In this document: in pieces, positions 25,633 through 34,980 of the stretch | Position numbering within the stretch: position 1 is the stretch's first letter | Layout: every line of letters begins with the position of its first letter | DNA from: JAKALD01 sp963817785 | GTDB lineage: Bacteria; Pseudomonadota; Gammaproteobacteria; Burkholderiales; SG8-39 | Assembly (NCBI GenBank): GCA_963817785.1 | Contig: CAWFPL010000002.1 | Coordinates: 372,001 to 436,000, forward strand | Reading direction: 5' to 3' | Length of the DNA stretch: 64,000 nucleotides | Made by a program: the position numbers and the translations under genes | The notes under the pieces: generated by a model | What the model was told of the DNA's origin: nothing | Seen by the model: only the letters and a program-made list of their open reading frames with translations | Database searches by the model: none

Positions 25633-28344
25633 CTAGCTCAAGCCAAATCGCCGGATGAGCCAGCCCTTCACGAGTTGCGTGAGCGCCATGTAGCAGCCCA
25701 GTATCAGAACGAGCGCAATCCAGTAGCCGTGCGGCAGCGCCACCAGGCCGAGCGCGGCGGCGAAGCCCGAGAAGGGCAGCCACAGGCCGACGAGACATAC
25801 GGCAATCGTCGTCGCCAGCAAGGGCCAGCTCGGGCGGCTCTGTATGAAGGGCAGCTTCCCGGTCCGGATGACGTGCACGATGAGCGTTTGCGAGAGCAGC
25901 GACTCCACGAACCAGGCGGTCTGGAACAGGGCCGGATTGGTCCAGGCATTGAAGACGTACAGCATCGTGAAGTAGGTCGCGTAGTCGAACACCGAGCTGA
26001 TGGGGCCGACGTAGAGCATGAAGCGGCCGATGTTGCCGATGTCCCACTTGCGCGGAGCCTCGACGTACTCCTTGTCGACGTCGTCGGTCGCCACCGCGGT
26101 CTGCGAGACGTCGTAAAGCAGGTTGTTCAGCAGAATCTGCACCGGCGCCATGGGAAGGAACGGCAGGAAGGCGGACGCTCCGAGCACGCTGAACATGTTG
26201 CCGAAGTTCGAGCTCGCTCCCATCTTGATGTACTTGACGATGTTGCCGAATACCTTGCGTCCCTCTACGACCCCCTCCTCGAGCACCAGCAGGCTCTTCT
26301 CCATCAGGATGATGTCGGCCGACTCCTTCGCGATATCCACCGCCGTGTCTACGGAAATGCCCACGTCGGCAGTCTTCAGCGCAGGGCCATCGTTGATGCC
26401 GTCGCCGAGGAACCCGACCACGTGGCCTTTGCGGTGCAGCGCCTGGATGACCCGGGCCTTCTGAGCGGGCGAGAGCTTGGCAAACACGGTCGCGGTTTGC
26501 GCCGTTTCGGCGAGGGCTTCGTCGCTCAAGGCGTCGACTTCGCTGCCGAGCACGACGTGGTCGACGTCCAGGCCGACGTCGCGACACACCTTGCGGGTGA
26601 CCACGTCGTTGTCGCCGGTGAGCACCTTGACCATGACGCCGTGCGAGCTCAGGGCCTTGATGGCTGCCCCGGCGCTTTCCTTCGGAGGGTCCAGAAAGGC
26701 GATGTAGCCCAGCAGCACCAGCCCGGATTCGTCCGCCACGCTGTAGGCCTGCTGGCCCGTGGCAACCTCCTTGTAGGCGACCGCGATCACCCGGAAGCCA
26801 TCCTCGTTGAGCTCCTGAATGACTTTCTGCAGCGCGCCGTAGTCGCCCTTCGCCAAGGGCATCGGCGTTCCGTCGACCTCGGCGCTCGAGCAGACGCTGA
26901 ACACCTCCTCGACCGCGCCCTTGCAGATGAGGATGTGCGTCGCGTGGTCCTTCTCCACGACCACCGACATCCGGCGGCGCTGGAAGTCGAAAGGCACTTC
27001 GTCCACTTTGGCGAAGTGATCGGTGACGTGCAGCGCCTCGTGCACTTCGCCGTGCTGCAGGACGGCGACGTCGAGCAGGTTCTTCAGCCCCGACTGGTAG
27101 TAGCTGTTGAGGTAGACGTAATCGAGCACCCGCTGGCTCTCGTTGCCCGAGATGTCCACATGCCGCTCGAGGATCACCTTGTCCTGGGTCAGAGTGCCGG
27201 TCTTGTCGGTGCACAGCACGTCCATCGCGCCGAAGTTCTGAATCGAGTTCAGCCGCTTGACGATGACCTTCTTGCGCGCCATGGCGAGCGCGCCTTTGGC
27301 GAGATTGATGGTCACGATCACCGGCAGCATCTCCGGAGTCAATCCGACCGCTACCGATACCGCGAACAGGAACGCCTCTACCCAGTTGCCCTTGGTGAAG
27401 CCGTTGATGAGGAACACCAGGGGCACCATCACCAACATGTAGCGGACGATGAGCCAGATGAATCGGTTGATACCCTTGTCGAAGCTCGTGAGCTGGCGCT
27501 GGCCAGCCACCGTCGAGGCGATCGAGCCGAAGTAGGTGTTTCTCCCAGTTGCCACGACCAGCGCAGTGGCGGCGCCGCTCACCACGTTGGTGCCCATGAA
27601 GCAGACATTGGGAAGCTCGAGGACCGGCTTGCCGGCATCGCTGACGGCCGCTGCGAATTTCTCGGCCGGCAGCGACTCTCCCGTAAGCGAAGCCTGGTTG
27701 ACGAACAAGTCCTTTGCGGAGAGCAGCCGGACGTCCGCCGGAATCATGTCTCCGGCCGAGAGCCGAACGATGTCCCCGGGCACTACCTGGCTGAGCGGTA
27801 CCTCGGCTGAGTGCGGTCCGCCGTAGCGCAGCCGGACCTCGAACAGCCGGTTCACCTCCTCCGGGACGCCCTTGCGCTTGTCCTTGCGCAGCACCGTCGC
27901 CGTGGTGTTCACCATGGCGCGAAGTTTCTCGGCGGCTTGACTGGAGCGAAACTCCTGAACCCACGACAGCAGCACCGAGAGCACCACCATGACGGTGATG
28001 ACGATGGCCCCCGGCACCTCGCCCGTCAGGTCGGTGATGATGGCCAGACCAAGGAGCAGCAACGGCAGCGGCGTGAAGAACATCTCCAGCAGCCGGACGA
28101 GCGGATGCTTCTTCACTTCGTGCGCGACGACGTTCTCGCCGTACACGGCAAGGCGTTCCTCGGCCTCCCGCTCGAGCAGCCCCTCCATGGAGGTCTCCAG
28201 GCGCGCAAGTGCGCCTTCGCCCGAGAGGACCGCCATCTGCGCAAGCAGCGCCGAGGGCCGCGCCGGCGAATCTGCAGCGGTGTCCCCGCGGCGGTGGCCG
28301 AACAGCCGCCCCAGCCAGCGCCAGCCGGAGAGTCTCATTTCCAT
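25633..28344 (-). CDS. mgtA: P-type Mg2+-transporting ATPase (MgtA/MgtB type)
   Basis: 903 residues. Hallmarks: A-domain TGES in NQASLTGESLPAEK, DKTGTLTQD phosphorylation site, LDPPKESAGAAIKAL, LTGDNDVVTRKV, and GDGINDGPALKTADVGIS. NNLLYDVSQTAVATDDVD in the C-terminal membrane region is characteristic of Mg2+ importers MgtA/B. About ten helices are visible, including TPLPLLLLGLAIITDLTG near the N-terminus. The ATG at 28344 (MEMRLSG) is chosen because GGAGACGCC sits in front of it. No MgtL-type leader peptide is evident upstream. Confidence 0.92.
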   Translation of the reverse strand: MEMRLSGWRWLGRLFGHRRGDTAADSPARPSALLAQMAVLSGEGALARLETSMEGLLEREAEERLAVYGENVVAHEVKKHPLVRLLEMFFTPLPLLLLGLAIITDLTGEVPGAIVITVMVVLSVLLSWVQEFRSSQAAEKLRAMVNTTATVLRKDKRKGVPEEVNRLFEVRLRYGGPHSAEVPLSQVVPGDIVRLSAGDMIPADVRLLSAKDLFVNQASLTGESLPAEKFAAAVSDAGKPVLELPNVCFMGTNVVSGAATALVVATGRNTYFGSIASTVAGQRQLTSFDKGINRFIWLIVRYMLVMVPLVFLINGFTKGNWVEAFLFAVSVAVGLTPEMLPVIVTINLAKGALAMARKKVIVKRLNSIQNFGAMDVLCTDKTGTLTQDKVILERHVDISGNESQRVLDYVYLNSYYQSGLKNLLDVAVLQHGEVHEALHVTDHFAKVDEVPFDFQRRRMSVVVEKDHATHILICKGAVEEVFSVCSSAEVDGTPMPLAKGDYGALQKVIQELNEDGFRVIAVAYKEVATGQQAYSVADESGLVLLGYIAFLDPPKESAGAAIKALSSHGVMVKVLTGDNDVVTRKVCRDVGLDVDHVVLGSEVDALSDEALAETAQTATVFAKLSPAQKARVIQALHRKGHVVGFLGDGINDGPALKTADVGISVDTAVDIAKESADIILMEKSLLVLEEGVVEGRKVFGNIVKYIKMGASSNFGNMFSVLGASAFLPFLPMAPVQILLNNLLYDVSQTAVATDDVDKEYVEAPRKWDIGNIGRFMLYVGPISSVFDYATYFTMLYVFNAWTNPALFQTAWFVESLLSQTLIVHVIRTGKLPFIQSRPSWPLLATTIAVCLVGLWLPFSGFAAALGLVALPHGYWIALVLILGCYMALTQLVKGWLIRRFGLS

Positions 28345-29022
28345 CGGCGTCTCCTCGTATTCGCGTGCGAACGCCATGCACGGACGGCGCCGGTGCAATT
28401 GCGCCGGGGCTGTCGGAAACTACGAACCAAAGAGAGGGGAGCTGCGGACCGCCGGGTGTGGTCGGCGGGCGAGGGCTCCGAGCTCTCCGCTGGGCTCACG
28501 CCCTGCGAAGGACCCGCGAGACAGTCTCAGCGGACTGTATTACAGGAGGGTGACTGGGCCGGGGCGTCAGCAAGATTGCAGGTGCTACTTCCCAAGACCG
28601 CTTTCCTATGGCTTTGCAGGCGCGCGGAGTATATGGCCGATGGTATGGGGCGTCAACGCGCGAGTCGGTCTGCGGCGGTGAAAATTCACCTGGTGGCGCG
28701 ACCGCGTGCGTGCCGGCGGGGGGTAGCCTCGCCTTCGGCCAGCAAGCGCCCCAACCACTTACGGCCGGCCGGCTCGCTGTCGCGCGCCTCGGCCGCGGCA
28801 TCGGCGGGCGTCGGCCCTCGATCCAAGATGCTCCTGACCATTTCCAATCGACGAACAAAGGTGAGTCGGGCATTCTTGTGCACGTTCGTTCGCCTGAGTT
28901 CCTGAAAGATGCGGAACGGGTCGCACCTACCAGACTCTCAGACTCAGTCCGGATGAACACAAACGACCTATTGGGCCTTCACAGCTAGTCCGGCGCGCGT
29001 TCGGGGAGAATCGGGGACGGCG
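28345..29022. other. Intergenic region with IS remnant
   Basis: About 680 bp between the divergent mgtA and marR genes. The only recognisable content is the IS481-type transposase fragment listed separately. The stretch next to mgtA should hold its promoter, but no clear -35/-10 pair stands out by eye. Confidence 0.5.
28686..28883 (-). pseudogene. N-terminal remnant of an IS481-family transposase
   Basis: Reads VHKNARLTFVRRLEMVRSIL, then a helix-turn-helix-like stretch and GRKWLGRLLAEGEA, matching the HTH start of IS481-type transposases, which typically open with HKNARLTP and contain TARKWLxR. It stops after 65 codons; the DDE core is absent. This is the stub of an old insertion. Confidence 0.65.
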
Positions 29023-29535
29023 ATGAACGCCAGCAAAAAAACAAGTTCCGCGGGCCAGCGCCGCGGGGGCGCGCGCGTGTCGGCCCGCGGCACCCGGCGC
29101 GCAGCCGATGTGCGGCTCGGGGTGCTGGAGGGATGGATCGGCTTTCACCTGCGGATGGCGCAAGGCGCCTCGTTCCGCGCATTTGCCGGCTGCTCCGGCG
29201 GGCCGCAACTCAAGCCCGGGCGCTTTGCCGCGCTGCTGCTGATCCGCTACAACCCGGGAATCACCCAAAGCGCGCTGGGCCGTGCCATGGCGCGCGACAA
29301 GTCCTCGGTGACGCCGCTGCTGCAGGATCTGCAGAGGCTGGGCTACGTGACGCGCCGGCAGTCCGAGGCAGACCGCCGCAACGTCCATCTGACGCTGACG
29401 CCGGATGGCAGGCGCGCGCTCGGCGTTCTGATCGCGCACGCGAGAAACCACGAGCGCCGCCTCGAGCGGATCGTCGGCAAGCGCAAGCTCTGGCTGATCG
29501 GGCTGCTGCGCAATATTGCCGACATGGAGATGTAG
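29023..29535 (+). CDS. MarR-family transcriptional regulator
   Basis: 170 residues. The winged helix is seen in LLIRYNPGITQSALGRAMA, KSSVTPLLQDLQRLGYVTRR and the wing QSEADRRNVHLTLTPDGR; flanking helices give the dimer interface. An unusual basic, Ala/Arg-rich N-terminal extension of about 30 residues precedes the domain. It lies 56 bp upstream of a glutathione S-transferase gene on the same strand and may control the GST/VOC genes in response to phenolic or electrophilic compounds (inference). A deleted copy of this gene occurs at 32483. Confidence 0.9.
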   Translation: MNASKKTSSAGQRRGGARVSARGTRRAADVRLGVLEGWIGFHLRMAQGASFRAFAGCSGGPQLKPGRFAALLLIRYNPGITQSALGRAMARDKSSVTPLLQDLQRLGYVTRRQSEADRRNVHLTLTPDGRRALGVLIAHARNHERRLERIVGKRKLWLIGLLRNIADMEM

Positions 29536-29591
29536 CACCTGCCCGGTCGCGCTAGACTGTGGCCCCGCCACACCCGCCCAAGGAGGAGTCC

Positions 29592-30266
29592 GTGAAGCTC
29601 TATTACCATCCTGCTTCGACGACCAGCCGGATCGTCCAGCAATTCGCGCTGGATCAGGGCATCGACCTCGAATACAAGGTGGTCGACCTGTTCACCGGCG
29701 AGCATCTCAAGCCCGAGTACGAGCGCATCAACCCCAACCGCCTCGTTCCAGTCCTCGAGGACGGCGACTTCCGGCTGACCGAAAGCGCCGCGATCATCAG
29801 GTACCTGGCCGACAAGGCGGGCTCGCCCGCCTACCCGAAGGAACTGAAGGCGCGCGCGCGCGTCAACGAAATGATGGACTGGTTCAATTCCAACGTCTAC
29901 AAGGATTTCGGCTACGGGCTGATCTATCCCCAGACGTTCCCGCACCACAAGCGCCCGAGCGACGCGATCCAGGCAGGAACGCTCGAGTGGGGCAAGCAGA
30001 AGACTTGCGACTGGCTGAAGATTCTAGACCAGAACCTGATCGGCCCGGGCAAGGCCTATCTGTGCGGCGACAAGATCACGCTCGCCGACTACCTCGGCGC
30101 CGAGATGATCGCGCTCGGCGCGCTCATCGGCTGCAGCTATTCCGCCTACCCGAACGTCGAGCGCTGGCTGCGCAACATGAAGGCGCTCAAGAGCTGGCCC
30201 AAGGTGCACGAGGTCATCGAGGGGTTCGCGGCTTCGCTCAAGGACAAGGCCTTCGTCGCGATCTGA
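29592..30266 (+). CDS. Glutathione S-transferase
   Basis: 224 residues with a thioredoxin-like N-terminal domain (MKLYYHPASTTSRIVQQF; the serine is a candidate catalytic residue) including NRLVPVLEDGDFRLTESAAI (cis-Pro and glutathione-binding ES), and an all-helical C-terminal domain ending YPNVERWLRNMKALKSWPKV. GTG start supported by AAGGAGGAG eight bases upstream. Conjugates glutathione to electrophiles, or dehalogenates or isomerises; the substrate is not evident. It lies between marR and a VOC-family gene. Confidence 0.9.
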   Translation: MKLYYHPASTTSRIVQQFALDQGIDLEYKVVDLFTGEHLKPEYERINPNRLVPVLEDGDFRLTESAAIIRYLADKAGSPAYPKELKARARVNEMMDWFNSNVYKDFGYGLIYPQTFPHHKRPSDAIQAGTLEWGKQKTCDWLKILDQNLIGPGKAYLCGDKITLADYLGAEMIALGALIGCSYSAYPNVERWLRNMKALKSWPKVHEVIEGFAASLKDKAFVAI

Positions 30267-30294
30267 GGCCGTTGCGCACAGGAGAAGCGCTCCC

Positions 30295-30795
30295 ATGATC
30301 CACCGCCTGCACCACAATGCATACCGCTGCCGCGACTCGGAGCAGACGCGCAGCTTCTACGAGGACTTCCTCGGGCTGCCGCTCTCCGGCACTCTGGAAA
30401 TCAAGGAGACGAAGAGCGGCCGCAGGACCGAGACGCTGCACACCTTCTACCGGCTCGGCGACGGATCCTACCTGGCGTTTTTCGAGGCCCCGGACATGCC
30501 GTTCGAGTTCAAGGTGCAGCACGATTACGACCTGCACATCGCGCTCGAGGTGGACCCGCAGACCCTGCACGAGATGCTTGCCAGGGGCAATGCGGCGGGC
30601 GTCGAGACCCGGGGCGTGTCGGACCACGGCTTCATCCACTCGATCTATTTCCGCGACCCCAACGGCTACGTGATCGAGCTCACCGCGAAGACGCCGGATC
30701 ACGACCGCGCGATGGACCCGGCGGCGAACGGCGCGCGGGAGAAGCTCGAGCGCTGGACCGCCGCCAGGCAGGGGCGGGCGGCAAGCGTCTCCTGA
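30295..30795 (+). CDS. VOC-superfamily protein (glyoxalase/extradiol dioxygenase type)
   Basis: 166 residues, one vicinal-oxygen-chelate fold. HRLHHNAYRCRDSEQTRSFY (first metal His region) begins the first beta-alpha-beta-beta-beta unit, and DLHIALEV plus FRDPNGYVIELTAK (metal Glu) mark the second. Close to glyoxalase/bleomycin-resistance proteins; the reaction is unknown. It is 28 bp downstream of the GST gene, suggesting they act on related compounds. It converges on the hydroquinone reductase. Confidence 0.85.
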   Translation: MIHRLHHNAYRCRDSEQTRSFYEDFLGLPLSGTLEIKETKSGRRTETLHTFYRLGDGSYLAFFEAPDMPFEFKVQHDYDLHIALEVDPQTLHEMLARGNAAGVETRGVSDHGFIHSIYFRDPNGYVIELTAKTPDHDRAMDPAANGAREKLERWTAARQGRAASVS

Positions 30796-30801
30796 GCGTC
30801 G

Positions 30802-31791
30802 CTAGCCGCCCCGCTCGAGGCGCGCCCGCTCGTGCGGGCCGCCGAAGTCGATCGCTGGTCCGAGCGGCACGATGCCGCTCGGGTTGAGCGTGCGGTGGCT
30901 CTCGTAGTAGTGCCGCTTGGCGTGCTCGGCATTGAAGGTCGCCGCCACGCCGGGCATCTGGTAGAGCTCGCGCGCGTACCCGGAGAGGTTGCGGTAATCC
31001 GCGAGCCGCCGGACGTTGCACTTGAAGTGCGAGAAGTAGACCAGGTCGAAGCGCAGCAGCGTCGGGAGCAGCCGGATGTCGGCCTCGGTCAGCCGATCGC
31101 CGCACAGGTAGCGCCTGCGCGCCAACCTGTCGTCGAACCAATCCAGCGCTTCGAACAGCGGGTCGACCGCCTCCTCGTACGCCTTCTGCGTCGTGGCGAA
31201 GCCGGCCTTGTACACGCCGTCGTTCACCGCGCCGTAAATGCGCTCGTTCAACGCATCGATCTCACCACGCAGGTCGGCCGGATAGTAGTCGCCCGCACGC
31301 GCGCCCACCGCGTCGAACGCCGAGTTGAACATGCGGACGATCTCCGCGGACTCGTTATTGACGATCGTCCGCCGAGACTTGTCCCAAAGGACCGGGGTCG
31401 TGACGCGTCCCGTGAACGAGCGGTCGGCCGCCAGGTAGATCTGGTAGAGATACTCGGCGTTCAGCGCGGGGTCGGGAACGACCCCAGGGCCGCGCTCGAA
31501 CGTCCAGCCGCGATCGAGCATCCGCCAGTGGACCACCGAGAGCGAGACCAGCTCCTCCAGGCCTTTCAGCGCACGCATGATCAGCGTGCGATGCGCCCAG
31601 GGACAGGCGAGGCTCACGTAGAGGTGATAGCGCCCCGGCGCGGCCTCGAAACCGTCCGCCCCGCCGGGTCCCGCCTTCCCGTCCGGGGTCACCCAGTTGC
31701 GGAAGGCGGTGCGCGGGCGCACGAAGCGCCCGCCCGCCGCCGCGGTGTCGTACCACTGGTCGCGCCACACGCCGTCGATCAGCAGGCCCAT
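30802..31791 (-). CDS. Glutathionyl-hydroquinone reductase
   Basis: 329 residues, the usual size for the Xi-class GST group (YqjG/PcpF/ECM4). The catalytic cysteine is in LYVSLACPWAHRTLIMRAL (C63). Also typical are VVHWRMLDRGWTF, TTPVLWDKSRRTIVNNESAE, and ADIRLLPTLLRFDLVYFSHFK. It reduces glutathionyl-hydroquinones back to hydroquinones and so salvages quinone-glutathione adducts. Together with the nearby GST and VOC genes it suggests aromatic or quinone detoxification. Confidence 0.93.
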   Translation of the reverse strand: MGLLIDGVWRDQWYDTAAAGGRFVRPRTAFRNWVTPDGKAGPGGADGFEAAPGRYHLYVSLACPWAHRTLIMRALKGLEELVSLSVVHWRMLDRGWTFERGPGVVPDPALNAEYLYQIYLAADRSFTGRVTTPVLWDKSRRTIVNNESAEIVRMFNSAFDAVGARAGDYYPADLRGEIDALNERIYGAVNDGVYKAGFATTQKAYEEAVDPLFEALDWFDDRLARRRYLCGDRLTEADIRLLPTLLRFDLVYFSHFKCNVRRLADYRNLSGYARELYQMPGVAATFNAEHAKRHYYESHRTLNPSGIVPLGPAIDFGGPHERARLERGG

Positions 31792-31913
31792 GGCGCATTT
31801 TCGCCGAAGTGGCCGGGACTGCGGCTGCCTTGTCCGCCGAAGGCGCCCGTCGGCCCCCGATACGTCGAGGCGAACGCGAGCGCCACGCGGTTGAATCGGT
31901 CCCGGAGCAGCTC

Positions 31914-32300
31914 CTAGAACGGGTACACGACCGTGAGCCCCATCGTCCCCAACCCCAGTCCGGAAGGCGAGGTCAACTGATAAAGGCGCGGATCGCGGCC
32001 GGGATCCTCGCTTGGCGACAGCCTGTAGTAGAAGGAGAGTCCGGGCGGCAGGTCATAGGGCGGCGACGGCGCCCGGTCCATGCTCCTTGGAGCCGCCAGC
32101 GAGTAAGCCGGCGCGGAGAGCGGGTCCGCCATGACGGACGCCGGGCCGACGTGAAGGCCCGGGGACCTCGCGCTCGCGCGGGCGGACAGGCCCGGCAGTG
32201 CGATCGACCAGCGCAATCCAATGCCGCCATCGGCGAACGCCGTGCTGCATACGAGGCTGAGGAGCAAAACCGCGATGACCGCTGTCCAGTGAGTGCGCAT
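31914..32300 (-). CDS. Exported hypothetical protein
   Basis: 128 residues with a clear Sec signal (MRTHWTAVIAVLLLSLVCST then AFADGG, cleavage near ADG). The mature part is Pro/Ser-rich with YDLPPGLSFYYRLSPSED, and ends in GLGTMGLTVVYPF, a terminal aromatic that recalls outer-membrane beta-strand ends. No family recognised. It is preceded by GGAGACGCCC at a suitable distance from the ATG. Confidence 0.6.
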   Translation of the reverse strand: MRTHWTAVIAVLLLSLVCSTAFADGGIGLRWSIALPGLSARASARSPGLHVGPASVMADPLSAPAYSLAAPRSMDRAPSPPYDLPPGLSFYYRLSPSEDPGRDPRLYQLTSPSGLGLGTMGLTVVYPF

Positions 32301-32482
32301 GGGCGTCTCCTATGGCGAGATGTCGGCGCGCTCCCCCTTTGAGCGGACCGCGCACGCCGTCGCCCCGGGTGCGCGTCGCCGTATTCCGACAGGAGACGCA
32401 TACGACGTAAAGGAAAAACCTAACAAATTTTTACTTGACGCCGCACATCCGCTGCGCACTTGTCGCCGTGCACCGACACATA

Positions 32483-32762
32483 CGCAGCCGGACTGGGGCT
32501 CGGGGTCCTGGAGGGATGGATCGGCCATCACCTGCGGGTGGCGCAAGGCGCCTCGTTGCGCGCATTTGCCGGCTGCTCCGGCGGGCGGCAATGCTACGTG
32601 ACGCGCCAGCGCTCCGCGGCCGACCGCCGTAACGTCCGCCTGACGCCGACGCCGGATCTCCGACAGGGGAATGCAACCCGCGCGGCGGAGGCCGTCCCGG
32701 AGCCGCCTTCGTACCGGCACTATATCCCGGTGCCCGCCCCGTCCGAATCAGCGGTTTTTTGA
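32483..32762 (+). pseudogene. Truncated MarR copy with a 44-codon in-frame deletion
   Basis: 32483-32657 matches the marR gene at 29100-29406 (LGVLEGWIGHHLRVAQGASL then RAFAGCSGGRQ, then YVTRQRSAADRRNVRLTPTPD), but 132 bp (44 codons) encoding most of the helix-turn-helix are missing. After the match the frame continues into unrelated sequence and stops at about 32762. No ATG fits; TTG at 32460 could open a 100-codon frame. Most likely a decayed duplicate. Confidence 0.7.
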
Positions 32763-32873
32763 TCTGCAGCGAGGAATTCGTCATAGTATGCGGCCGATCG
32801 TTTGAATTCGTACCATTATCGGCGCAGCGGTCCGGACGAAGGAGGAGCAGTGAACCCGACGAAGGAGGAAAAG

Positions 32874-34223
32874 ATGGCAAGCAATACGACGAAAACAGAT
32901 GCACCATCGCACGACGTCTCCGGCGACGCGTTGAACCCGACGCGCCGCCGTCTGATCCAGGTTGCGGGCACGGCCCTGGCGGCCGCCAGCCTGCCCACCG
33001 CGCTGGCGCGCGCCGCAACCGGCGGCGAAAAGACGCTCAAGGTCGGCTTCATCAGCCCGCGCACCGGCCCGCTGGCAGGCTTCGGGGAGAGCGACCCGTT
33101 CGTGCTGCATCTTGCGCGCAGGGCATTGGCCAAGGGCCTGCGCGTCGACGGCAAGCGCTACCGCGTCGAGATCATCGATCGCGACACCCAGTCCGATCCG
33201 GCGCGCGCGAGCCAGCTCGCGAAGAGCCTGATCAACGAGGCGCACGTCGACCTCATGCTGACCACCTCGACGCCGGAAGTGGTCAACCCCGTTTCCGACG
33301 CCTGCGAGGCGGCGGGCGTGCCCTGCCTGTCGACCATCGTGCCCTGGGAGGCGTGGTATTTCGGGCGCGGCGCGAAGCCGGGCCAGCCTTCGCCGTTCCA
33401 CTGGACCTACCATTTCTGCTTCGGCGGGGGCGATTTCTTCAAGTGCTACGACTCGCAATGGAACGGCCCGGTCAAGACCAACAAGAAGGTCGGCATCCTG
33501 TATCCGAACGATGCGGACGGCAACGCGGTGCGCGAGCACCTCGCGACCGCGCTCGCCAAGGCCGGCTTCACCATCGTCGATCCGGGCGCGTACGAGGACG
33601 GCACCACCGACTATTCAGCCCAGATCGCCAAGTTCAAGGCCGAGCAGTGCGAGATCTTCAATACCTTCCCGATTCCGCCGGACTTCGCGACCTTCTGGCG
33701 CCAAGCCGCGCAGCAGGGCTACACGCGCATGGTGAAGATCGCGCAGATCGCCAAGACCGGGCTGTTTCCCTCGCAGGTCGAGGCGCTTGGCTCGCTCGGC
33801 TACAACCTCGCCACCGGCTGCTACTGGCACCCGACCTGGCCGTACAAGTCGCCGCTCACCGGCCTGTCGTCCAAGGCGCTGGGCGAGGGCTACGAGAAGG
33901 CCACGAAGCGGCAGTGGACCCAGCAGGTCGGCGCCAGCATGGCGCTGCTCGACGCCGGCATCGCCACGCTGACGAACAGCGGCAACCCGAAGAGCAAGGC
34001 CGACGTCGCCAAGGCGATGAGCACGCTCAAGGTCGTCACGCCGGTCGGTCCGATCGACTTCACCAAGGGGCCGGTGCCGAACGTGTCGACAACGCCGATC
34101 ATCGGCTGCCAGTGGGTGAAGGCGAAGCCGGGCAGCAAGTTCAAGCTGGATCTGCCGATCACCGAGCACGCGGACGACGCGAACGTTCCGATCGCAGCGC
34201 AGCTGGTGCCGTACAACGCGTGA
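32874..34223 (+). CDS. Branched-chain-amino-acid-type ABC transporter substrate-binding protein
   Basis: 449 residues. A twin-arginine-like leader (TRRRLIQVAGTALAAASLPT then ALARA, about residues 23-47) precedes a type I periplasmic-binding fold: KVGFISPRTGPLAGFGES, DRDTQSDPARASQLAKSLIN, VGILYPNDADGN, FKAEQCEIFNTFPIPPDF. The Tat signal implies folding before export. The ligand is not evident; relatives bind amino acids, amides or aromatic acids. ATG at 32874 has GAAGGAGGAAAAG in front; a GTG at 32850 also has GAAGGAGGAGCA. First gene of a five-gene importer operon. Confidence 0.9.
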   Translation: MASNTTKTDAPSHDVSGDALNPTRRRLIQVAGTALAAASLPTALARAATGGEKTLKVGFISPRTGPLAGFGESDPFVLHLARRALAKGLRVDGKRYRVEIIDRDTQSDPARASQLAKSLINEAHVDLMLTTSTPEVVNPVSDACEAAGVPCLSTIVPWEAWYFGRGAKPGQPSPFHWTYHFCFGGGDFFKCYDSQWNGPVKTNKKVGILYPNDADGNAVREHLATALAKAGFTIVDPGAYEDGTTDYSAQIAKFKAEQCEIFNTFPIPPDFATFWRQAAQQGYTRMVKIAQIAKTGLFPSQVEALGSLGYNLATGCYWHPTWPYKSPLTGLSSKALGEGYEKATKRQWTQQVGASMALLDAGIATLTNSGNPKSKADVAKAMSTLKVVTPVGPIDFTKGPVPNVSTTPIIGCQWVKAKPGSKFKLDLPITEHADDANVPIAAQLVPYNA

Positions 34224-34245
34224 CGCGGCACGGACGGAACGCCAG

Positions 34246-34980
34246 TTGCAGGGCGGAGGGGTAATCCTTGCGGCCGAGGGCGTCAGCAAGCGCTTCAACG
34301 CCCTGCTGGTCCTCGATCAGATCGACTTCGCCGTCGCCGCCGATGAGGCCGTAGGCATCGTCGGACCGAACGGCGCCGGCAAGACGACGCTGCTCAATGT
34401 GCTGGCCGGCGCCTACAGCCCCAGCGCCGGCATGGTCCGCTTCCGGGGGGCGAACGTGACCGCGGCCGGGGCGGCGGAGCGCTGCTGCCTCGGCGTCGCA
34501 CGCTCGCACCAGGTGCCGCGGCCCTTCGGCGGCATGACCGTGTTCGAGAACGTGCTGGTCGCCGCGACCACGGGCGGCGGCCTGCGCGGCGCGCCGGCCT
34601 ACGAGCGCTGCATCGACTCGCTCGAGCTGTGCGGCATGTTGCGCGTCGCCAACCGCCGCGCCGAGTCGCTCGGCCTGCTCGACCGCAAGCGCCTCGAGCT
34701 GGCGCGCGCGCTCGCGACCGATCCGGTGGTGCTGCTGCTCGACGAGATCGGCGGCGGTCTGACCGACGCCGAGGCCGGCGAGCTGGTCGCGGCGATCCTC
34801 AAGCTGCGGCAACGCAAGATCACCATCGTGTGGATCGAGCACATCGTCCATGTCCTGCTCCAGGTGGTGAACCGCCTGGTGTGCATGGACGCGGGACGCA
34901 TCATCGCCGACGGCGATCCCGCGGCGGTGATGGCCGATACGGCGGTGATCGGCGCTTATCTGGGCCAGTGCGCGGCGTGA
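34246..34980 (+). CDS. ABC transporter ATP-binding protein, LivG type
   Basis: 244 residues. Walker A GIVGPNGAGKTTLLN, Walker B VVLLLDEIGGGLTDAE; the signature is SLGLLDRKRLELARAL, a variant common among LivG-like proteins. Switch-His is in IVWIEHIVHV. It energises the importer together with the LivF-type protein. Only TTG at 34246 offers a start in frame; GGGCGGAGGGG falls just after it, so initiation is uncertain. Confidence 0.9.
   Translation: MQGGGVILAAEGVSKRFNALLVLDQIDFAVAADEAVGIVGPNGAGKTTLLNVLAGAYSPSAGMVRFRGANVTAAGAAERCCLGVARSHQVPRPFGGMTVFENVLVAATTGGGLRGAPAYERCIDSLELCGMLRVANRRAESLGLLDRKRLELARALATDPVVLLLDEIGGGLTDAEAGELVAAILKLRQRKITIVWIEHIVHVLLQVVNRLVCMDAGRIIADGDPAAVMADTAVIGAYLGQCAA

Noticed and set aside
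26000..28381. Very long open frames opposite or shifted within mgtA
   Set aside because: High GC creates long open frames; the MgtA frame has all P-type ATPase motifs and the others are Arg/Ala/Gly-rich shadows.
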